Of a stretch of 49,097 nucleotides of DNA, positions 16,781-24,805 are shown one piece after another. Made by a program: the position numbers and the translations under genes. The DNA is from JABDCI01 sp964475835 (GTDB taxonomy: Bacteria; Verrucomicrobiota; Verrucomicrobiia; JABWAM01), in the NCBI GenBank assembly GCA_964475835.1, contig CAYYYL010000020.1, positions 1 to 49,097 on the forward strand. Reading direction: 5' to 3'. The notes beneath the pieces are model-generated. The model was not told the origin of the DNA. It saw only the letters and a list, made by a program, of their open reading frames with translations, and did no database searches. Position 1 is the stretch's first letter; each line of letters starts with the position of its first letter.

Positions 16781-18991
16781 TCAACCTTCCACTCGACCGA
16801 AGGAACGCAACCGCAGACTGTTCCCCACCACACACACATCGCTCATGGCCATAGCCGCGCTTGCAATCATCGGATTCAACAACCAGCCCCAGATCGGATA
16901 GAGCACTCCTGCGGCAACGGGAATGGACAGAACGTTGTAGCAAAAACTGAAAAACAGATTCTGACGAATCACCCGCATCGTCTGACGCGAAAGCATCAAG
17001 GCATCAACCACACTCATCAGGCTGCCGCGTATGAGGGTGACGTCCGCCGTTTCGATGGCCACATCCGTTCCGCCGCCCATGGCAAATCCCACATCCGCCT
17101 GAGCCAGCGCCGGGGCATCATTGATGCCATCCCCCACCATGCCCACCCTGGCTCCATCCACCTGCAGCTCACGAATGCGACCCGCCTTTTGCTCGGGCAT
17201 CACTTCCGCCAGCACTTGACCGATTCCCACCTCCTTCGCCACCGCTTGCGCCACCAGCGTGTGATCTCCCGTGATCATCACCACCTGGAACCCCATCGAC
17301 TTCAGCTTCGCCACCGCAGCTTCGGAATCCGGTTTCACACGATCCGAAATCGCCATCATTCCCGCCACCACGTCATCCACCATCACCAGAACCGGCGTGC
17401 GCCCCTTTAATGCAAAACCCGCAGCAATTCTCTCAACTTCGGGGGAGACCGCCTGCACTCCCATTCGTATCACCCGCACACGTTTGCCCGATACGACCGC
17501 CTCGACCCCCGTTCCCCCACTGGCTCTGAATTCCGAGGGATCCGTCAGCGAAACCTGACAGGCACGGGCATGGACCACCATTGCATGGGCGAAGGGATGC
17601 TCCGAACGTTGCTCCACCGAGGCAGCCCATCGGATCACCTCCTTCTCAGCGAATCCCGAAGCGGACCAGATCCCCGTCACGGACGGCTTGCCCTCCGTGA
17701 GGGTACCCGTTTTGTCGAGCACGATGGTTTGGAGTCGAGACGTCATTTCCAGAGCCCCGCCACTTTTCACCAGCACCCCCATTTCCGCTCCGCGACCCGC
17801 CGCCACCATGATGGCCGTGGGCGTGGCCAGTCCCAATGCACAGGGACAGGCGATGATGAGCGTGGTGACAGAGGAAACCACTGCCAGCTCAAACGCATGG
17901 CCGGATGGTCCCCACGTCATCCATGCCGCAAAGGTCAGGCACGCCAGAAGAATCACCGCGGGCACAAAATAGCCACTGATCACATCCGCCATCCGCGAAA
18001 TGGGCGCGCGTGACCCCTGAGCCTCCTTCACCGCCCGGATGATCTGTTGGAACACCGTTTCAGATCCCACACTCCGGGCATGAAAACGAAAGCTGCCGTT
18101 GCGATTGAGGGTGGCACCAATAACCCGATCGCCCGCCGCTTTTTCCACCGGCATACCCTCCCCCGTGATCATCGATTCATCCACGGAGGATGAACCATCC
18201 ACAATCATTCCATCCGTAGGGATTTTTTCACCGGGACGAACCACGATCAGATCCCCCACACACACCTTCTCCACCGGGATATCCGACTCGACTCCATCCC
18301 GCACCACCCGGGCGGATCGGGGTTGTTTTTCGAGAAGCGCCTGAATGGACTGGCGCGTGCGATTCGTGGCACGCTCCTCGAGCCGACGCCCCACGGAAAC
18401 CGTTGCGATGATCACCGCAGCGGCTTCAAAATAAACATGCGGCGTCTGACCGAAACGCACCCACCATCCTGGACAAAAGGTGGCCGCCACACTGTAAATG
18501 AAGGCCGTGCCCGCCCCCACGGCAATCAACGTGTCCATATCCGCCGTCCGGCGCTTCCACGCCAGCCATGCCCCGCGGAAAAACGGCGCACCCGAAACCA
18601 ACACAACCGGTGTGGCCAGCAACAGGGCGATGATGGCCCCCCCCTGAATATGAACATCGCCCATGCCAAGAATCAGCAAAGGAATCGACAACCCGACGGC
18701 GAGGAGACTTCTTCCAGAAAGAATCGGAGAGGAAGACGGGGGGTGCATCGCAGACGACTCCATCCCCACGGCATATCCCGCAGCGTGAACCGTCTCCTTC
18801 AGACGAATCTCATCCATGTGAGCCGGGTCATACTGCACACGAGCCTCCCGCGCCGCGAAATTCACCTGGGCCGAGATCACTCCCGGCTGCTTTTCGAACG
18901 CCTTCCTTAAGTTGGCGGCGCAGGAGGCACAACTCATCCCCTCAATTTGAAATCGCCGCTCCTTTATGGATGCAGAAGAAGGATTCATCAT
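16781..18991 (-). CDS. copA: Heavy-metal (copper-type) P1B ATPase
   Basis: A 736-residue metal pump of the inner membrane. It has one N-terminal HMA domain with the metal site 'GMSCASC' (about residues 19-25), about eight transmembrane helices, the transport motif CPC in 'IIACPCALG', the phosphorylation site 'DKTGTLTEG', the 'SEHPFAHA' His-Pro motif and the hinge 'GDGINDAPALAQADVG'. The TM7 'YN' and the TM8 region 'ASAAMAMSDVCVVGNSLRL' place it with Cu+/Ag+ exporters, although the usual MxxSS reads MSD here. It is a single gene with no CopZ or CsoR next to it. The start is ATGATG; AAGGA lies just before, so the second ATG (18988) is equally possible. Confidence 0.92.
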   Translation of the reverse strand: MMNPSSASIKERRFQIEGMSCASCAANLRKAFEKQPGVISAQVNFAAREARVQYDPAHMDEIRLKETVHAAGYAVGMESSAMHPPSSSPILSGRSLLAVGLSIPLLILGMGDVHIQGGAIIALLLATPVVLVSGAPFFRGAWLAWKRRTADMDTLIAVGAGTAFIYSVAATFCPGWWVRFGQTPHVYFEAAAVIIATVSVGRRLEERATNRTRQSIQALLEKQPRSARVVRDGVESDIPVEKVCVGDLIVVRPGEKIPTDGMIVDGSSSVDESMITGEGMPVEKAAGDRVIGATLNRNGSFRFHARSVGSETVFQQIIRAVKEAQGSRAPISRMADVISGYFVPAVILLACLTFAAWMTWGPSGHAFELAVVSSVTTLIIACPCALGLATPTAIMVAAGRGAEMGVLVKSGGALEMTSRLQTIVLDKTGTLTEGKPSVTGIWSASGFAEKEVIRWAASVEQRSEHPFAHAMVVHARACQVSLTDPSEFRASGGTGVEAVVSGKRVRVIRMGVQAVSPEVERIAAGFALKGRTPVLVMVDDVVAGMMAISDRVKPDSEAAVAKLKSMGFQVVMITGDHTLVAQAVAKEVGIGQVLAEVMPEQKAGRIRELQVDGARVGMVGDGINDAPALAQADVGFAMGGGTDVAIETADVTLIRGSLMSVVDALMLSRQTMRVIRQNLFFSFCYNVLSIPVAAGVLYPIWGWLLNPMIASAAMAMSDVCVVGNSLRLRSFGRVEG

Positions 18992-19014
18992 CCTTCAGTT
19001 TGAACCCTCCGCTC

Positions 19015-19034
19015 TCATCTCTCAACTCTCAACT
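19015..19034. repeat. CTCAACTCTCAACT direct-repeat tract
   Basis: A short tandem tract of CTCAACT units upstream of frr. A longer version (46930-46960) lies upstream of typA. It has no coding potential and an unknown role. Confidence 0.5.
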
Positions 19035-19082
19035 GCCCGATTGCGACTTGCTCTTGCCCACGGCAGAAGCTACGCATGAGGG

Positions 19083-19643
19083 ATGGCACTCGATGATATT
19101 TTGTTGGAATCCGAAGAGAAGATGATCAAGACCACGGAGGTCGTTCAACACGAGTTCTCCTCCATCCGAACCGGAAAGGCTTCATCCGCGTTGGTGGAAA
19201 ACATCATGGTGGAAGCGTACGGCACGATGGTGAGCATCAAGCAGGTGGCCGGCATCACCACCCCGGAGCCCCGGCTCCTGGTTCTCCAGGCATTTGATCC
19301 CACCACGGTGCAGGCGATCGAGAAGGCGCTGCGTGAATCCAAACTGGGCATTTCCCCCGTTGTGGACGGCAAGATCATCCGCCTCCCCATCCCGGAACTG
19401 AGCGAGGAGCGCCGCAAGGAGCTGGGCAAGTTGGTGAAGAAGATGGCGGAGGACGGGCGGGTAGCCATCCGTCATGTGCGCCGGGATGCCCTCGAAGGAG
19501 CGAAGAAGCTTCAGAAGGAGGGTCAGATCAGCGAAGACGCCATGGCCATGGCCGAGAAGGAAATTCAAAAACTGACCGACCAGTACGTGGCCGAGATCGA
19601 AAAGGTTCTTGCCGCCAAGGAAAAAGACATCATGACGGTGTAG
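19083..19643 (+). CDS. frr: Ribosome recycling factor
   Basis: A 186-residue protein that, with EF-G, splits post-termination ribosomes. It is full length and strongly conserved: 'HEFSSIRTGKASSALVENIMVEAYG', 'PEPRLLVLQAFDPTTVQAIEKALRESKLGISP', 'IRLPIPELSEERRKELGKLVKKMAEDGRVAIRHVRRDA' and 'QKLTDQYVAEIEKVLAAKEKDIMTV'. The long helical bundle and hinge region are intact. In many genomes frr follows tsf and pyrH; here it stands between a divergent copper ATPase and a metallo-hydrolase. GAGGG abuts the ATG. Confidence 0.97.
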   Translation: MALDDILLESEEKMIKTTEVVQHEFSSIRTGKASSALVENIMVEAYGTMVSIKQVAGITTPEPRLLVLQAFDPTTVQAIEKALRESKLGISPVVDGKIIRLPIPELSEERRKELGKLVKKMAEDGRVAIRHVRRDALEGAKKLQKEGQISEDAMAMAEKEIQKLTDQYVAEIEKVLAAKEKDIMTV

Positions 19644-19681
19644 GCCTGCGACCCGGCAAACTTGCAACCCCAACTCAAGCG

Positions 19682-20332
19682 GTGCAAATGAATGTTCGCA
19701 TGTTTTGTGGTGGCGCCGCCCAAACCAACGCCTATCTCTGGGCGAAGGGGGGCGAAGCGGTCTTCATCGATGCCCCTGAAGGCTCGGCCGAATGGTTTGC
19801 CAAAACCTGCCGTGCAGCCGGACTCAAACCCCGGGCACTCCTCCTGACCCATGGCCATTGGGATCACATTGTGGACGCGCGTGCCATCCAGCGGGATTTG
19901 AACATTCCCGTTGTCGTCCATCAGGACAGTCTGGCCATGGTTGCCACGCCGGAGATCCAGCAGGCATTCAATCCCTTCTACGAAATCGAACCGTGCCAGC
20001 CCGAACAGATCCTTTTGAAAGAGACCCGTTGGCAGCTGGATGGATTTCAGTGCCAACTTTTTCTCTGTCCCGGACATTGTCCGGGTTCGCTCTGCTTTTA
20101 TGTCCCTGAAAGCAAACGGGTGTTTGCGGGAGATGTGCTCTTCGCCGGGGCTGTCGGTCGATGGGACCTCCCGGGAGGATCGATGCAGGCGCTCCTTGAA
20201 TCGATTCATCGACACTTGATGTCACTCCCGGATGAAACGGAGGTCCATCCCGGTCATGGCCCCTCCACGACTATTGGGGAAGAGCGGCGGACCAACCCCT
20301 ATCTCACCCGATTTCAATCCCAAGTCTCGTGA
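19682..20332 (+). CDS. Metallo-beta-lactamase-fold hydrolase (glyoxalase II-like)
   Basis: A 216-residue soluble enzyme. The metal-binding motif HxHxDH appears as 'LTHGHWDHIVD' (residues 55-65). Further ligands are His in 'CPGHCPGSLCFY', Asp in 'VFAGDVLFAG' and His in 'HPGHGPSTTIGEE', matching the hydroxyacylglutathione hydrolase-like group that cleaves thioesters or related bonds. Length (about 215) is that of the short glyoxalase II-like proteins, without the C-terminal glutathione-binding domain. The start is GTG 19682 or ATG 19688. The gene begins 38 bases after frr. Its stop overlaps the GTG of the RND exporter by four bases, so the two are translationally coupled. Confidence 0.87.
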   Translation: MQMNVRMFCGGAAQTNAYLWAKGGEAVFIDAPEGSAEWFAKTCRAAGLKPRALLLTHGHWDHIVDARAIQRDLNIPVVVHQDSLAMVATPEIQQAFNPFYEIEPCQPEQILLKETRWQLDGFQCQLFLCPGHCPGSLCFYVPESKRVFAGDVLFAGAVGRWDLPGGSMQALLESIHRHLMSLPDETEVHPGHGPSTTIGEERRTNPYLTRFQSQVS

Positions 20333-22836
20333 AAGAAAAAATCTCACGCCGCGATGCTTTTAGTCATTGGCTCCGCCACCACTGGAGTCGCTTCATCCTC
20401 TGGGAAGTGCGCCATCCCCGCCGCACCCTGAGCATCTGCGCGGTGATCGTCGTGTTGCTTTCCTTCCAGAGCGCCCGATTGTCCAGCCGTCTCCGCGGTG
20501 GACTGGTGAATCTCCCCGGAAGCGAAAGCGCGGAGGTTCTGAAGACCGTGGAAGTCGATTTTTCCAAGGCGATCGCCTATCCGACGATCCTTGTTCAGGA
20601 GGGACTGGGATCAGTCGAGGAATTGGAAACCAGCTGGGATAAGTCCCTCCATGCCACGCGCCAGATTCCGCAGGTGAAGGATGTGATCGACATGCACCTG
20701 GGACGCAAAATCGTGGGGGATGTGCGTGTCAATTCGAAGTCCTTTCACGAAGCACAGGAGGTGATCAACCGGATGCGTGAAACGGGTCTACCCCAGGATT
20801 TCGAGATCACCGAAAATCCCAAGGTGGCGGGTGATGGACACTTCACCGCCGCGGTTGAGACAGATGTCCGCTCTTTCAAAGAGGGGGATATGCGGCGGCA
20901 GCTGATCGAGCAGAATGTGAAGAGAATGCAGCTGCCGGAAGGCTCCAGTGTGAATCTAAAGGTGATCCGTCATCCCCGTCGCAATTTTGCGATGGTGGAG
21001 ACTGATGTGCATTCGTATCAGGAGGCCGAGGCATTGACAGCCACCCTTCAACAGACTCTCTCCAGTCAGAACCTCCCCCTTGGCAATCGAGTCCGTGTCA
21101 CAGGATTGCCGGCTCTTTTTTACGACCTCAACAGGGAATCGATGCGGGCCTTGCGTCGCGCGGAATGGATTGGACTTCCCGTCTGCTTTTTATTGCTGAT
21201 CTGGGTCTTCGGCTCCCCTCTTGCCGCCCTTCTTCCCATTGTCGTGGCGCTGATCACCCTCACCGCGGGATCCGCGATCATGACCAAGGTCGGAGAGCAC
21301 ATGGAGATTTCGATGTTTGTGCCGAGCGTGCTGTCGATGATCGGCCTGGGAGTTGGAGTGGACTACATGTTGATCCTGTTGTCACGGTTCCGCGAATGCA
21401 TCGCGAAGCATTCCGACGTGGACGAAGCGATCATGGAGGCGATGCACCTCGCCTCACCGACACTTGTGGGCTCCGGATTCACCGTGGCGCTTGGTTTTTC
21501 CGCGCTCGTGTGCACACCGATCATGCTTTTTAGAACCATGGGGGTTGCGGGGATCGCCGTGATCCTCTGCGCCCTTGTCTCCATCGTGTTGCTGGCTCCA
21601 CCCCTTTTCAAAATCACCTCGACGTACATTTCCTGGAACAAACCCGTGGAGGCAAGAACCCCGTTCTGGCGGCGCTGGACGCAATTCGTCGTCGACCATC
21701 CCCGCCTCTGCCTCGCAGGGGGATTAACCTTGATGCTTTGCGTGGCGTTCCCACTTTCGGGAATCAAGACGACCACGATCAATCCGGATTCGCTCCCCAA
21801 TGCCCTTGAATCCCGCCGTGGCTATAACATCTGCAAAAACAGCTTTGGTGCCGGGTGGTTGATGCCGGCGGTTATTCTCATCCGCAATCCTCCCAATCTG
21901 AGCGAGGAAGCTTATCTGGAGCGGGAACAGGTTTTTATCCGGCAATTGCGAGGGCTCAACACGACTTTTGACGCCATCGGGGCCAGCGATCTCTACCTTG
22001 CCAAGTCTCAGGGATTCAGCATTGAGATTCCCGCCAATTTCTTCTACTCAAAAAGCGGCAAATATCATTTGATCCTGGCGATGTACGATGGGAACCCCCT
22101 CTCCGTCGCCGGTCGCGAATGGATCGAGGAAGTCCGGCTTATGGGCCAGTCCATGTGGAGAAAAGACGGGGGATTTCTCTGTCAGGTCGGGGGAGTCGTG
22201 GCAAGCACACTGGATGTCGATAAAGCAGTCCGAATTTACCTCATCCGGACCGCCTGCTTCTGTCTCATCACCACCTTTTTGTGTCTTTCGCTGCTCTACC
22301 GATCGATCCTGATTCCCCTTCAGGCGATCCTTATGAATCTACTTTCCGTTTCCGGTGCCTATGGATTTTTGATCCTTTGGTTTCAAAATGGAGTGGGCAA
22401 CATCGCCTCCTTTGGACGGGAGGAAATCACGCAAGGCATGAACTCCATCGTGATCCTGCTTCTCTTCTGCGCCCTTTTCGGACTATCCATGGACTACCAG
22501 GTCTTCCTGATCAGTCGTATGGCAGAGGAGTGGCGTCGTTCCCGAAACAACCGTCTCGCTGTGCGCCATGGCATCGAACTCACCGGACGCGTGGTCACCG
22601 GCGCCGCAGCCATCATGATCTCGATCTTCCTCTCCTTCGCCTTCGTTTCCGTACTGGAAACCCGGCAGTTTGGGATTGGCATGGCCGCAGCCATCACTCT
22701 GGACGCAACAATCATCCGCCTCCTGGTCTTCCCCTCCTCAATGTTGCTTATGGGTGCCGCCAACTGGTGGTGGCCGTTCGGGGCTGGAAGACAGAAGTCA
22801 GGAGACAGAAGACAGGAGACGGGAGAGGACCGATAG
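20329..22836 (+). CDS. RND-superfamily MMPL-type transporter
   Basis: An 835-residue inner-membrane protein with the two-fold RND layout: one TM (about 30-50), a periplasmic loop (about 50-275) and five TMs (about 280-440), then the same pattern repeated (TM about 460, loop to about 635, five TMs to about 825). 'GVGVDYMLILLSRFRE' and 'FGLSMDYQVFLISRMAEEW' are the TM4-type motifs with the proton-relay Asp in each half, as in MMPL proteins and hopanoid/lipid transporters. It probably moves lipids or hydrophobic compounds using the proton gradient. It is coupled to the preceding hydrolase. The last roughly 15 residues (RQKSGDRRQETGEDR) are encoded by a repeat tract and look like an acquired tail. 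Confidence 0.9.
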   Translation: MKEKISRRDAFSHWLRHHWSRFILWEVRHPRRTLSICAVIVVLLSFQSARLSSRLRGGLVNLPGSESAEVLKTVEVDFSKAIAYPTILVQEGLGSVEELETSWDKSLHATRQIPQVKDVIDMHLGRKIVGDVRVNSKSFHEAQEVINRMRETGLPQDFEITENPKVAGDGHFTAAVETDVRSFKEGDMRRQLIEQNVKRMQLPEGSSVNLKVIRHPRRNFAMVETDVHSYQEAEALTATLQQTLSSQNLPLGNRVRVTGLPALFYDLNRESMRALRRAEWIGLPVCFLLLIWVFGSPLAALLPIVVALITLTAGSAIMTKVGEHMEISMFVPSVLSMIGLGVGVDYMLILLSRFRECIAKHSDVDEAIMEAMHLASPTLVGSGFTVALGFSALVCTPIMLFRTMGVAGIAVILCALVSIVLLAPPLFKITSTYISWNKPVEARTPFWRRWTQFVVDHPRLCLAGGLTLMLCVAFPLSGIKTTTINPDSLPNALESRRGYNICKNSFGAGWLMPAVILIRNPPNLSEEAYLEREQVFIRQLRGLNTTFDAIGASDLYLAKSQGFSIEIPANFFYSKSGKYHLILAMYDGNPLSVAGREWIEEVRLMGQSMWRKDGGFLCQVGGVVASTLDVDKAVRIYLIRTACFCLITTFLCLSLLYRSILIPLQAILMNLLSVSGAYGFLILWFQNGVGNIASFGREEITQGMNSIVILLLFCALFGLSMDYQVFLISRMAEEWRRSRNNRLAVRHGIELTGRVVTGAAAIMISIFLSFAFVSVLETRQFGIGMAAAITLDATIIRLLVFPSSMLLMGAANWWWPFGAGRQKSGDRRQETGEDR

Positions 22837-22962
22837 CTTCTCGGTTTTCTTCTGCGATTTTTCCAGAAAACCGTCCGCGGAAACTTCAGGCGAAAAACTT
22901 TCCAAGCGTGAGAGATCGCAAAAAAAACCATTCTGCCTTCTGACTCCTGACTCCTGACTTCC
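22791..22962. repeat. ACAGAAGTCAGGAG / CTCCTGACTTC dispersed inverted repeat
   Basis: The left copy (22791-22830: ACAGAAGTCAGGAGACAGAA and on) lies inside the end of the exporter gene. The right copy (22931-22962) is its approximate reverse complement (CTTCTGACTCCTGACTCCTG). The roughly 100 bases between them have no ORF. The element spans the convergent space between the exporter and moeB. Confidence 0.65.
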
Positions 22963-22969
22963 TTCCGCA

Positions 22970-24166
22970 TCAGTATCTCGGCATCTTCGGATCGATCTCC
23001 GTCGCCCAGGCTTCAATCCCGCCCACGACATTTTTAAGATGTTTGAACCCTTTGCCCTTGAGCATCTGGAGGGCACGTCCACTGCGTCCGCCCGACTTGC
23101 ACTGCAGAAGAATCTCCCGTGAAGGATCGAGCTCCTTCAGCCGGTTTGGCAATTCGCCGAGGGGGATGAGGCGGGCTCCTGGAATGCGGGAGATCTGCCA
23201 TTCAGACTCCTCGCGCACATCGATGAGATCGAAATCCTCCTTTGCATCCAGACGGCGTTTGAGATCCTTTACGTTGATTTCCTCGATTGGATTTTCCACA
23301 GACGGACCATGCCCCTGTGTCACGGTCGGTGTAAAGCCGCAAAACTGCTCGTAGTCGATCAATTCCCGGATGGTCGGCTGATCACTGCAGATCGGACATT
23401 TCGGATTCTTCCGAAGCTTCATCTCCCGGAACTTCATAGCCAGAGCATCGAACAACACCAGCCGCCCAAGGAGCGAATCGCCCTGTCCGATGATCAACTT
23501 CACAGCTTCGATGGCCTGGATGACCCCGATGATGCCCGGCAGCACGCCCAGCACTCCACCCTCGGCACAACTCGGCACCAGACCGGGAGGGGGGGGTTCC
23601 GGATAGAGGCAGCGATAGCATGGTCCTCCGAGATGAGGAGCGAAGACCGTCGCCTGACCATCAAATCGAAAGATGGATCCGTATACATTCGGTATTTTCA
23701 AAAGCACCGCCACGTCATTCGTCAGATAGCGCGTCGGAAAATTGTCCGTACCGTCGATGATGAGATCATAGTTCTTCGCGATCTCCATCGCATTAGCGGA
23801 CGTGAATCGCGTTTCATGAAGATCGAGCTTCACGTTCGGATTGATATCGCGGATTCGATCCGCGGCGGACTGGATCTTGGGTCGTCCCACATCCTTGGTT
23901 CCGTGCAGAATCTGGCGTTGCAGGTTGGAATGATCGACCACATCGAAATCCACCAGTCCGAGACGTCCCACCCCCGCTGCGGCCAGATAAAGTCCCAGCG
24001 GAGAACCGAGGCCGCCAGAGCCAATGAGGAGAACCGCCGACGCCTTCAATCGCTTCTGCCCCTCCACCGTCACCTCCGGCATGATGAGATGGCGCGAATA
24101 GCGGGCCACTTCCTCATGGGTTAGCGTGACGTTCGATGTCCGTTGGGGATCGAGGATGGAATTCAT
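22970..24166 (-). CDS. moeB: MoeB/ThiF-type adenylyltransferase with C-terminal rhodanese domain
   Basis: A 398-residue E1-like enzyme that adenylates the C-terminal glycine of a ubiquitin-like sulfur carrier (MoaD or ThiS). Residues about 20-270 carry the nucleotide-binding loop 'LIGSGGLGSPLGLYLAAAG', 'DFDVVDHSNLQRQ' and two zinc-binding CxxC pairs ('CYRC', 'CPIC'). The region around 'VPSCAEGG' holds the usual catalytic Cys. Residues about 295-398 form a rhodanese domain with active-site Cys in 'LLQCKSGGRSG', which can thiolate the carrier (as in MoeZ/Uba4). No MoaD/ThiS partner is nearby, so the pathway (molybdopterin, thiamine, tRNA thiolation or sulfur-carrier amino acid synthesis) is open. 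The ATG at 24166 is chosen; a TTG at 24196 is less likely. Confidence 0.92.
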   Translation of the reverse strand: MNSILDPQRTSNVTLTHEEVARYSRHLIMPEVTVEGQKRLKASAVLLIGSGGLGSPLGLYLAAAGVGRLGLVDFDVVDHSNLQRQILHGTKDVGRPKIQSAADRIRDINPNVKLDLHETRFTSANAMEIAKNYDLIIDGTDNFPTRYLTNDVAVLLKIPNVYGSIFRFDGQATVFAPHLGGPCYRCLYPEPPPPGLVPSCAEGGVLGVLPGIIGVIQAIEAVKLIIGQGDSLLGRLVLFDALAMKFREMKLRKNPKCPICSDQPTIRELIDYEQFCGFTPTVTQGHGPSVENPIEEINVKDLKRRLDAKEDFDLIDVREESEWQISRIPGARLIPLGELPNRLKELDPSREILLQCKSGGRSGRALQMLKGKGFKHLKNVVGGIEAWATEIDPKMPRY

Positions 24167-24280
24167 GGTGGGAAAAGGTTTGATTCTACCACTCAACCTC
24201 GAAAAGGCAAATCAGGGAAAACGCAGGCAGTGTCCTAATTTTAGACATTGCGGGAAAGCAATCCAAGTGACCCTCAATAA

Positions 24281-24342
24281 GACAGGATTTACAGGACGAA
24301 CAGGATTTTCGTCACACTCCTGTTCATCCTGTAAATCCTGTC
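24281..24342. repeat. GACAGGATTTACAGGA inverted repeat
   Basis: The left arm starts GACAGGATTTACAGGACGAA (24281) and the right arm ends CCTGTAAATCCTGTC (24342). They are near-perfect reverse complements with a loop of about 10 bases. On the minus strand the element begins immediately at the stop codon of the small zinc-finger gene (TGACAGG). Confidence 0.85.
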
Positions 24343-24535
24343 AAAAATCACCCAGCGGGCGCGCCTGCTTGCGAATAACCGCCGGCTTCAAGGGAAGCTT
24401 CATGTTCGTGCGAACCACCGACATGCAGGATCGGCAGATACTGTGAGAGGTCCCACTGACCCCCTGCCCATCCTTCGTGTCGAGATACTTCTTGCAGTAC
24501 GCGCAAATCACAATGATGGAATGAGAGGCTTTCAT
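24341..24535 (-). CDS. Small protein with two CxxC pairs (zinc-finger-like)
   Basis: 64 residues starting 'MKASHSIIVICAYCKKYLD', with Cys11/Cys14 and Cys34/Cys37 ('SICRSC'). The I-C-x-x-C-K-K ... H-x-I-C-x-x-C pattern resembles a zinc-binding module seen at the ends or linkers of bacterial signalling proteins (ICxxCKKIRD...SHGICPxC), here alone and shortened. The reading frame is open further upstream to 24655 but that part is less protein-like. The role may be redox or DNA/protein contact; nothing more can be said. No Shine-Dalgarno is visible. Its TGA lies at the edge of an inverted repeat. Confidence 0.5.
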   Translation of the reverse strand: MKASHSIIVICAYCKKYLDTKDGQGVSGTSHSICRSCMSVVRTNMKLPLKPAVIRKQARPLGDF

Positions 24536-24805
24536 AAGATCGGGTTCGGTTGATGGATTCACATCCTCTCTCAAAGCACTGCGAATGCCATCAACGTAAG
24601 TCGTTGATTTACAATGGTCAAGAGCATTCTTTTCCCATTCAAAAACCCTGGGCACCGATCTTTTGAGGGCAGAAAAGCCCTGACAATGGCAAATTTTTCC
24701 CAGTCCTTATCCCCAGGTCTCCCCCTTTTTTTGGGATACTTTTCAACATCCTGCATGGTGAAAGATCGGTTCATTGATTATGATGCGGGCACGATCATTC
24801 CTCCC

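Noticed and set aside
24281..24342. Direct repeats that might be a CRISPR remnant
   Set aside because: There are only two arms, inverted rather than direct, with no regular spacers and no cas genes nearby.
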